In this document: piece by piece, positions 8,582 to 15,056 of the stretch
How positions within the stretch are numbered: the stretch's first letter is position 1
Layout: each line of letters begins with the position of its first letter
Origin: a virus
Reading direction: 5' to 3' (one strand)
DNA length: 60,775 bases
IMG/VR virus record: IMGVR_UViG_3300009702_000028
Coordinates: 1 to 60,775 of that record
Notes under the pieces: model-generated
Told to the model about the DNA's origin: nothing
What the model saw: the letters and a program-made list of their open reading frames with translations, nothing else
The model's database searches: none
Program-made: the position numbers and the translations under genes

Positions 8582-9550
8582 ATGAGTGCAGTTAGCCCTA
8601 CCATGCAAATGCTGGATGAAGCGACCCCCGAGGAGGTTATGGAAGCTACGTTGGATGCTGATAATCCTAATGAGGAGACCATGCAGGAGGCCCCACCCCC
8701 CATAGAGGAAGGCGCAAAAGAAGAGCCCTCACCTCCGAAGGCAACTAAGAAGAAAGTGGCCAAGAAGAAGTCTACAGGGGCCCCTAAAGGCCACAACACT
8801 GGGGATTTGATTTCTTTAACCTCGAATGAGGTTGAGAACTTGGACGCCCTCCATGCTCGAACTCTCGCGGTTGAGTTGAACGATCAGGAGGGTTTCACTG
8901 ACTTTAAGTTGGGGGGTGTTCTCACGGTTATCAATGAAAATCATTGGTATGCCGACTATGGGTACGAAACGTTCAAGGATTACGTCGAGAACGAGCATGG
9001 ACTCAAGTACCGTAAGGCCATGTATATGGTTGGTATCTATACCAATCTCGTGGAGGCCCAGGTCGAATGGGAGAACGTCAAGGACGTGGGTTGGTCAAAG
9101 CTCAAAGAAATCGCTCCGCTCCTGACCCAGGACAACGTGGACGAGTGGACTAAGCGTGCAAATGAGATGAGCAAGCTTCAGCTCATCCAGTACATTTCAG
9201 ACATGAAGAAAGGTGAGGCTAACGAGGAAGAAGCGTCCTCGATGACTACCTTGACGTTCAAGTTGCATGCCGATCAGAAGGAAGACATTAAGGAAGGTCT
9301 GGAACAGGCAAAGGCTCAGTGGGGTACTGAATATGATGCCGTTGCATTGCACCATCTGGTCATGGCCTACGTGTCTGGTGGTCTAGGCAAGCAGAAAGTC
9401 GATGTGAAGGAAGTGCTTAAACAGGCAGGACCAAAGAAGATTCTGGACCTTTTCGATAAGGTCTTCCCAGATATCGTGATTGATGTATCTATTGATACGG
9501 AGACTGCACAGAAATACGGTATTGAGTTGGATCTAGAAATAGAAGCATAA
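8582..9550 (+). CDS. Hypothetical protein with Lys/Ala-rich N-terminus
   Basis: A 322-residue protein. Residues 1-50 are acidic and Pro-rich, then a histone-like KKKVAKKK patch, then a folded region (GGVLTVINENHWYADYGYE..., KYRKAMYMVGIYTN) of a type I associate with conserved but uncharacterised phage proteins. The C-terminus is helical. Start ATG 8582 has an AGGAG site and its own promoter. DNA binding is plausible; function unknown. Confidence 0.65.
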   Translation: MSAVSPTMQMLDEATPEEVMEATLDADNPNEETMQEAPPPIEEGAKEEPSPPKATKKKVAKKKSTGAPKGHNTGDLISLTSNEVENLDALHARTLAVELNDQEGFTDFKLGGVLTVINENHWYADYGYETFKDYVENEHGLKYRKAMYMVGIYTNLVEAQVEWENVKDVGWSKLKEIAPLLTQDNVDEWTKRANEMSKLQLIQYISDMKKGEANEEEASSMTTLTFKLHADQKEDIKEGLEQAKAQWGTEYDAVALHHLVMAYVSGGLGKQKVDVKEVLKQAGPKKILDLFDKVFPDIVIDVSIDTETAQKYGIELDLEIEA

Positions 9551-9588
9551 CTACGGTTGTTCTTCGTTTGGACTGATTCAATACCTAC

Positions 9589-9610
9589 GGGGGGATAATG
9601 GTGTCCCCCC
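9589..9610 (+). other. G6/C6 hairpin
   Basis: GGGGGG, a 10-base loop, then CCCCCC. It can fold in RNA just after the gene ending at 9550, but there is no U-tract afterwards, so it is a weak terminator at best and could be a processing or stability element. Confidence 0.4.
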
Positions 9611-9628
9611 TTACATGGAGGGAAGAGG

Positions 9629-9856
9629 ATGTCTGGCCCTCGCAAGTTTGTGCATTCGCATAAAGGGGTTGATCATTGGAGCTGCAAGCTCACTGAAGAG
9701 GATGTCAGGTTAATTAGGGCACTCTATTTAGAGCGTAAAAAGCGGTTGGCTTATGCAGATGAGCTAACGATGGGAAAGATTGCAGTGAAGTTCGGGGTCG
9801 CAGAAGGCACTGTTCGAGATGTAATTCTGTATGAGACTTGGAAGCATGTTGAATGA
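9629..9856 (+). CDS. Small helix-turn-helix protein
   Basis: A 75-residue basic protein with a probable HTH in its C-terminal half (MGKIAVKFGVAEGTVRDVI), similar to the DNA-binding segments found in phage HNH-associated or resolvase-like proteins. Start ATG 9629 has a strong GGAGGGAAGAGG site. It overlaps the downstream methylase by ATGA, so it may regulate or target that enzyme. Specific role unknown. Confidence 0.65.
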   Translation: MSGPRKFVHSHKGVDHWSCKLTEEDVRLIRALYLERKKRLAYADELTMGKIAVKFGVAEGTVRDVILYETWKHVE

Positions 9857-10467
9857 ATACTGCCGCTGATCTGATTTCCTTTATGGGGGATAACGTAAGC
9901 TTTGAAGGGTCCAGCATTAAGGTGGTGGAAGATTCTGAAAAACTTCCACCGAAGGCATATCACACCAGTAAGAGGCAGGATTACGAAACCCCACCCGAGT
10001 TGATTGCGTTTATTCATAAGGTGATGGGGTATGAAATTGTCGTAGATGTATGTGCGACAAAAGAGACTCGGAAGGTGTTGGAGTACCTGGGTCCAGATCA
10101 TGAGAATCTAGAGTTGCGCGATGCTCTGGTTCTTCCGTGGCATAAGGCATGTTTTTTTGGTGCCAATGCTTGGCTTTGGATGAATCCACCCTACAAGCAG
10201 ATTGATAAGTGGGTACATAAGGCGGTGATTGAATTGGAGATGGGTGCGAGGATTATTATGCTCTTGCCTGCTAGGACTGATCGTCCTTGGTTTCATGCAT
10301 TGTGTTCCCTCAATCCCACTATCTATTTTTTCAGGCATCGTTTGACCTTCGAAGGCGAGAAGAATCAAGCTCCGTTCCCAAGCATCCTTGTGGTTATGCA
10401 CCCTGAAGAGGGGGTAGGTAAGTTTGGTTTCATTAGTTTGAAGGGCCAATCTTACGGAGAGTTTTGA
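9853..10467 (+). CDS. DNA N6-adenine methyltransferase (phage Dam family)
   Basis: A 204-residue methylase with the catalytic NPPY motif at residues 111-114 (WMNPPYKQIDKW) and a KRQDYETPPEL N-terminal segment, both typical of the phage Dam (DNA_N-6-adenine-methyltransferase) family. It should methylate adenine, possibly to protect phage DNA from host restriction. It opens a cluster with two further methyltransferases and two ParB-domain proteins. Confidence 0.85.
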   Translation: MNTAADLISFMGDNVSFEGSSIKVVEDSEKLPPKAYHTSKRQDYETPPELIAFIHKVMGYEIVVDVCATKETRKVLEYLGPDHENLELRDALVLPWHKACFFGANAWLWMNPPYKQIDKWVHKAVIELEMGARIIMLLPARTDRPWFHALCSLNPTIYFFRHRLTFEGEKNQAPFPSILVVMHPEEGVGKFGFISLKGQSYGEF

Positions 10468-10541
10468 TGTTCTCGATCATGTCTCCAGTGATATGAAGGC
10501 TGAAAGAGTAGGTTTGATTCATATGTTTAAGGAGATATGGA

Positions 10542-10760
10542 GTGAACGAGAAAGATGAAGATGTTAAGAAGGTAATCGGTGCGTTCGTCGAGGCAGTAGG
10601 ACATAATCCAGAGACGTTCATTAAAGCTATGAAAGCTGATGGTGACATAGAGGTTTTAAGGGATATCTTTGAGCGTAAGCATTCAGATTGGGAAGAGCTG
10701 GATACTTTCAAGACAGAGAATTGGGAGTATTCCCTGATGAGGAGACACCGTGGAGACTAA
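10542..10760 (+). CDS. Small acidic hypothetical protein
   Basis: A 72-residue acidic, helical protein with start GTG 10542 behind a perfect AAGGAG. It contains VKKVIGAFVEAVGHNPETFIKAM and ends overlapping the ParB-domain gene by 11 bases. No family recognised. Its acidic character and place inside the modification cassette could indicate a DNA mimic or small partner protein, which is speculation. Confidence 0.6.
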   Translation: MNEKDEDVKKVIGAFVEAVGHNPETFIKAMKADGDIEVLRDIFERKHSDWEELDTFKTENWEYSLMRRHRGD

Positions 10761-11346
10761 GCAGGTATCGACAGATCAGATAAAGCCTTACCCACATAAT
10801 CCACGTATTATTACGGAGGAGGCCATTACTCAGGTAGCAAATAGCATCCGAGAGTTTGGTTGGCGTCAGCCCATCGTAAAAGATAAGAATATGGTGGTGA
10901 TTGCAGGACATACTAGGTTAGAGGCAGCTAAAGTATTGGGACTAGCAACAGTACCTGTTCATGTTGCAGATCTTTCAGAGCATAGAGTCCGGGCATATCG
11001 CTTAGCAGATAACAAAACTGCTGAAACTACTGATTGGGAAGAGGATCTTTTGGTTCAAGAGATTGAGGCGTTGATGGATGCGCAGGAGATTGATCTGGCC
11101 GGATTAGGTTTTGTTGAGGATGAGATCAATAGTTTAGTTGAGGATATTTATACTCCTTCTATACCAGCTACTATGACTATCTCAAATTCTGCTACTGGGA
11201 CGTCTGATGTAAATAGTTCTGATATAGAAAAGACTAAGGAAAAATTGGAGACTCAGTATGCAGAAGGATCTAAACAAGATCTCATCGACTTTACCTGCCC
11301 ACATTGTGGGGAAACGTACTCTGTTAACAAAACGATACTCTCTTAG
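10750..11346 (+). CDS. ParB-domain (ParB/Srx-like) protein
   Basis: A 198-residue protein. Residues 5-90 form a ParB N-terminal-type domain (IKPYPHNPR, IREFGWRQPIVKD, VIAGHTRLEAA, RLADNKTAE). The C-terminus carries CPHCGETY, half of a zinc site. In phages such domains accompany DNA methylases rather than partition systems. Modern work shows the fold binds CTP or ATP, so it may act as a nucleotide-dependent clamp or nuclease. No ParA partner is seen. Confidence 0.8.
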   Translation: METKQVSTDQIKPYPHNPRIITEEAITQVANSIREFGWRQPIVKDKNMVVIAGHTRLEAAKVLGLATVPVHVADLSEHRVRAYRLADNKTAETTDWEEDLLVQEIEALMDAQEIDLAGLGFVEDEINSLVEDIYTPSIPATMTISNSATGTSDVNSSDIEKTKEKLETQYAEGSKQDLIDFTCPHCGETYSVNKTILS

Positions 11347-12139
11347 TGAACTAGCGGACTCTATCAAGGCTAATACTTGGACGTTCGCCAAAACGATGCC
11401 ACACATCCCTCATGAATATGCGGTGAGGAAAAAGTGGATTGAGGTCCATGGTATTACCTTCACCAAGTTTGTAAAGCATATCCGTCAGTATGGAAATCTG
11501 TTGAAGTGGGGGAAGCATCCCCCCAAGCCTTATTGGAATCTTAATGGCTATAAATATTGGTGTCTGTTTGCTAGTGATGAAGAGACTACGATTATCAACC
11601 GGGCTGAGGTTGAAGACGAGCATCCATATGACTTCGTAGCAGACGATTACGATACCTTTTTTAATACTCCGGAAGCTCAGGTTGAGAATGATCGAGTAAT
11701 GAAAGCCATTGGCTATAAGGATGGGGAAGTTCTAGATATAGGGTGCGGGACTGGGCTATTCCTTGATTACAATCCTATCAATACTTATTTGGGGATTGAT
11801 CCTAGCCGAAGGATGTTGGAGAAATTAAAAGAACATCACAATTATGCAGAGTTTATCTGCACTCCTTTTGAATCATTCGGTACTAGTAAGAAGTTCGATA
11901 TCATCGTGTGCCTATTTGGGTCTCTGAACTATATTGACTTAGGATATATTCAGAGGATACCTAGACTTTTAGTCCCAGGTGGGCAATACCATGTAATGGT
12001 GGCATCAGAGGACTATATACCTATTACTCATAAAAAATTTGGTATAGAAGTTGAGTTCTATCATCATCCTGTGGATGTCTTACCGGGGACAATAGAGCAG
12101 GTAACGGAGTATTACTATCTCATTAGTGGAAAATCATGA
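11258..12139 (+). CDS. SAM-dependent methyltransferase with N-terminal accessory domain
   Basis: A 293-residue protein. Residues about 40-105 (TWTFAKTMPHIPHEY...YKYW) form a recurrent phage domain of unknown role, followed by a class I methyltransferase core with motif I VLDIGCGTG, GIDPS and a later PGGQYHVM. Start ATG 11258 lies 89 bases inside the ParB gene; it is kept because the PHEY domain would be lost at the next ATG (11396). The substrate (DNA, RNA, protein or small molecule) is not evident. Confidence 0.7.
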   Translation: MQKDLNKISSTLPAHIVGKRTLLTKRYSLSELADSIKANTWTFAKTMPHIPHEYAVRKKWIEVHGITFTKFVKHIRQYGNLLKWGKHPPKPYWNLNGYKYWCLFASDEETTIINRAEVEDEHPYDFVADDYDTFFNTPEAQVENDRVMKAIGYKDGEVLDIGCGTGLFLDYNPINTYLGIDPSRRMLEKLKEHHNYAEFICTPFESFGTSKKFDIIVCLFGSLNYIDLGYIQRIPRLLVPGGQYHVMVASEDYIPITHKKFGIEVEFYHHPVDVLPGTIEQVTEYYYLISGKS

Positions 12140-12681
12140 GCACGACTATGCAGGTATGCGACATCATGAAGCTACCTAATGATGCAGCGGTAGGATGTGA
12201 TATGACGTTCACCGATCCTCCGTGGGAACAGGGTTTAGTTAAGATGTTCGAGACCCTAATGTTCAAGGCAGGTTATGAGCGTCCAGGAAATAATATAGAT
12301 GATCTGTTACATCGTCTATTCATCCTGGCTCCAGATGGGTATCCATGTTTCGTAGACTATTCGGTGAAGGGAGCACAGCGAGTAGCTAGAATTGGGAGAG
12401 AGCACGGTTTTGAGCTTTCTGGTGTGGTTCTGTTGGAGCAGGCTAATAGTAAACCTTATGCTTCGATCCAGTTTAATACCGATTTTTCTAATGAGGGAGA
12501 TCTGTCGGGATGGGGCCTGATTCGTGCTGTGCTTAGGTATCACAAGCCCAATAAGGTATTCGAACCGTTCGCTGGACTTGGTGTATTAGCAAGGCAGTGC
12601 ATAGCTCTGGGAATAGATGTCGTTGCGTCGGAGATGAATCCGAAGCGAGCAGAGAGAGCCTTTAAGGCGTTGAAGCTATGA
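12136..12681 (+). CDS. DNA methyltransferase with DPPW motif
   Basis: A 181-residue methyltransferase. TDPPW at residues 26-30 is the (D/N)PP(Y/F/W) catalytic motif of amino-methylases, and KVFEPFAGLGVLARQC near residue 145 is the SAM-binding motif, giving the permuted beta-class order. It therefore likely makes N6-methyladenine or N4-methylcytosine. It is compact and lacks an obvious target-recognition domain. ATGA overlaps on both sides tie it to its neighbours. Confidence 0.7.
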   Translation: MSTTMQVCDIMKLPNDAAVGCDMTFTDPPWEQGLVKMFETLMFKAGYERPGNNIDDLLHRLFILAPDGYPCFVDYSVKGAQRVARIGREHGFELSGVVLLEQANSKPYASIQFNTDFSNEGDLSGWGLIRAVLRYHKPNKVFEPFAGLGVLARQCIALGIDVVASEMNPKRAERAFKALKL

Positions 12682-13799
12682 AGTTCTATCTCAAAGAGAA
12701 TGTATTGGAAGCTGCTCTAAGACGTATTCGATGGTTATTTGATGAGTTCGAACATATTGTAGTGGATTTTTCAGGAGGGAAGTATTCCACTGTAGTGATG
12801 AACCTTGCTTTACAGGTGGCGGAAGAGAAAAACCGGTTACCCCTATCGGTAATGTTCTTAGATCAAGAGGCCGAATGGCAGTCTGTTATTGATTATGTGC
12901 GGAGGGCCATGAAGGACCCACGAATTGATTCAATGTGGCATCAGTGTCCACTACGTATCTCCAATGGTACCTCTAAGGAAGACCCATGGTTATATTGCTG
13001 GAAGGATGGCGATGAATGGATGAGAGAGAAGGAGCCCGACACAATTCACGAGAACCCTTATGGTACGCTTACTTTAGGCGATATTTTCGGGGGTCATCTC
13101 AAATACCACTGGCCTACGGAGCCTGCTATTAGGCTTGCTGGAGTGCGTTGTGACGAATCTCCTGCTCGGTACAATGGATTAACGGCATACGAGACTTACA
13201 AGGGTGAGACGTGGGGGAAGGTAAGGAATAAAAAGATAGGGCATTACGATATGTACCCTCTGTATGACTGGTCAACCTCAGACATTTGGAAGGCAATACA
13301 TTCTTACGGATGGCCTTACTGTAGTATCTATGATTCGATGTATCAATATGGGGTACCGTTATTACACATGCGGGTATCGAATCTACATCATGAAACTGCT
13401 ATTCATTCTTTGCACTATCTTCAGGAAATAGAATCCGAGACTTGGGAGAGGTTAACACAGAGGTTGAAGGGTATTAATACGGCGAAGCATCTAGAAGGAA
13501 CTATTAATAAGCTTCCGCCATTACCTCCGATGTTTAAGGATTGGCAGGAATATAGAGATTTCCTACTAGACAAGTTGATTACGGACTCGAAACAGATAGA
13601 ATATTTTAAGAGAAAGTTCGCTTATCAGGATGATACTTATTACCCTGAAATACATGAACAGCTATGGAAGATGCATGTTTCTAGCTTACTAGTAAATGAT
13701 TATCATGGAGTAAAGATGTCTAGTTTTTCTGCATCGCATGGGCGATATAGTAAGAACAAGGGATCAAAAGGAGGATATGTTGGCGCAGCAACCTCATGA
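12678..13799 (+). CDS. ibrA: IbrA-like PAPS reductase family protein
   Basis: A 373-residue member of the PAPS reductase/DUF3440 family, close in layout to IbrA of E. coli prophages: N-terminal PP-loop, FLDQEAEWQS, AGVRCDESPAR and a long helical C-terminus (RVSNLHHETA). The PP-loop reads SGGKYS (residues 32-37) where the family usually has SGGKDS, so Tyr36 replaces a conserved Asp. It is followed by an IbrB-like ParB protein. Related PP-loop enzymes (DndC) act in DNA sulfur modification, but a role here is inference. Confidence 0.75.
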   Translation: MKFYLKENVLEAALRRIRWLFDEFEHIVVDFSGGKYSTVVMNLALQVAEEKNRLPLSVMFLDQEAEWQSVIDYVRRAMKDPRIDSMWHQCPLRISNGTSKEDPWLYCWKDGDEWMREKEPDTIHENPYGTLTLGDIFGGHLKYHWPTEPAIRLAGVRCDESPARYNGLTAYETYKGETWGKVRNKKIGHYDMYPLYDWSTSDIWKAIHSYGWPYCSIYDSMYQYGVPLLHMRVSNLHHETAIHSLHYLQEIESETWERLTQRLKGINTAKHLEGTINKLPPLPPMFKDWQEYRDFLLDKLITDSKQIEYFKRKFAYQDDTYYPEIHEQLWKMHVSSLLVNDYHGVKMSSFSASHGRYSKNKGSKGGYVGAATS

Positions 13800-14349
13800 G
13801 AATCATCCCGTTAGTCATATGAAGTGGGTATCAGTAGATGAAGTTAAGGCAAACTACTATAACCCTAATGCAGTAGCTAAACAGGAGATGAAACTCCTGT
13901 ATCACTCCATTAAACATGACGGATATACCCAGCCCATTGTGACAGTATGGGATCCTACGGAGAAGAAATACATTATCGTAGACGGATTTCATCGGTACTT
14001 CACTTGTAAGTCTAATTCAGATATCTATGAGAGTACGGGAGGAAAAGTACCAATAGTAGTGATTGATAAGGATATCAATGACAGAATGGCTTCAACCATA
14101 AGACACAATCGAGCCCGAGGAAAACATTCGATTAAAGGTATGTCGAATATGGTATTAGAGATGCTAGAGAATGGGTGGGAGGATGAATCGATTTGCAATG
14201 AGCTAGGGATGGAGCCAGAAGAATTACTAAGGCTCAAACATATTACCGGATTCAGTAAGCTATTCGAAGATGTTGAATACAAGAAGTCATGGATGGCACG
14301 GCGTCAGATTCGAATAAAAAAAGCTTATGAAAAGTCTCAAATGTCTTGA
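13777..14349 (+). CDS. ibrB: IbrB-like ParB-domain protein
   Basis: A 190-residue protein with a ParB/sulfiredoxin-type domain (KWVSVDEVKANYYNPN, YHSIKHDGYTQPIV, IIVDGFHRYF, RHNRARG), matching the IbrB partner of IbrA. An AAAGGAGG site at 13767-13774 makes ATG 13777 or TTG 13780 the start; the latter has better spacing. It overlaps the IbrA-like gene. The TGA stop lies inside promoter element 4. Confidence 0.75.
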   Translation: MLAQQPHENHPVSHMKWVSVDEVKANYYNPNAVAKQEMKLLYHSIKHDGYTQPIVTVWDPTEKKYIIVDGFHRYFTCKSNSDIYESTGGKVPIVVIDKDINDRMASTIRHNRARGKHSIKGMSNMVLEMLENGWEDESICNELGMEPEELLRLKHITGFSKLFEDVEYKKSWMARRQIRIKKAYEKSQMS

Positions 14350-14374
14350 CAAAACTATGAATATCGATGTAGGT
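14346..14374 (+). promoter_or_regulatory. TTGACAAAACT promoter element (4)
   Basis: Exact TTGACAAAACT at 14346-14356; the IbrB-like gene's TGA stop is embedded in it. The -10 (GTAGGT or TAGGTT about 17-18 bases on) is weak. It precedes the terminase operon by only 25 bases, which implies a very short leader. Confidence 0.5.
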
Positions 14375-14381
14375 TTTTTAT

Positions 14382-15056
14382 ATGGGCGTTAAGATTCATA
14401 AGAAGAAACCTGAGCGTAAGCAGCCTAATGAAAAAGAGCTGGGGTACCCAATTAAACGTGATTGGAGAGCCCTTAAGCATGAATTCATTGACCGCAATTT
14501 AGATGGTGAGGTGATGACCTTACAGGACTTTGCGTCTGAGAAGGGGTTAAGACTTGGGACTTTAAGGAATCATTCGGCTCAGGAGAATTGGATACCAGAG
14601 CTTGAAGAGAAACTAGATAGAAAGAATACGAATGAACTCGTGGAGGTCAAGGAAGCTCATAAGAGGGCTATAACTAGACTGCGAGCGATGGCTATCAATG
14701 AGGAAGTATCTGTTCGTGCCCGTCATGCATCCTTTGGAAGAAAGCTTCAGACTCAGGCATATAGCAAGTTTAATAGTCTGACTGAGAAAGATATTGGGAA
14801 GATGCACATTCGAGACGTATTAGCGATGATGCGTCTTGGGATTGATATGGAGAAGAACGCTTTGGGGCTACTTGATAGGATTGCTCAAGGGCACCCCTTA
14901 ACCAACCCGCAGGAAGAGATGGCGCGCCAGACAGGGATCATCCAGGTCGATCAAGTCGATCATATTCTAGCAGATGTTCTAGATACCCTATGGCGAGGAG
15001 ATGTAGTTGAGACGACCCACCACGTCATTGAGGCTGAATCCGAAACAGTTAGCTGA
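14382..15056 (+). CDS. Terminase small subunit (putative)
   Basis: A 224-residue protein directly before and overlapping the large terminase gene, the usual place for the small subunit. An HTH-like segment (LQDFASEKGLRLGTLRNHS, residues about 48-66) would recognise the packaging site, followed by long helices suited to oligomerisation. No sequence signature beyond this, so the call is mainly contextual. Confidence 0.6.
   Translation: MGVKIHKKKPERKQPNEKELGYPIKRDWRALKHEFIDRNLDGEVMTLQDFASEKGLRLGTLRNHSAQENWIPELEEKLDRKNTNELVEVKEAHKRAITRLRAMAINEEVSVRARHASFGRKLQTQAYSKFNSLTEKDIGKMHIRDVLAMMRLGIDMEKNALGLLDRIAQGHPLTNPQEEMARQTGIIQVDQVDHILADVLDTLWRGDVVETTHHVIEAESETVS

Noticed and set aside
9589-9610. G6/C6 hairpin as an intrinsic terminator
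   Set aside because: No U-tract follows the stem, so I list it only as a hairpin.
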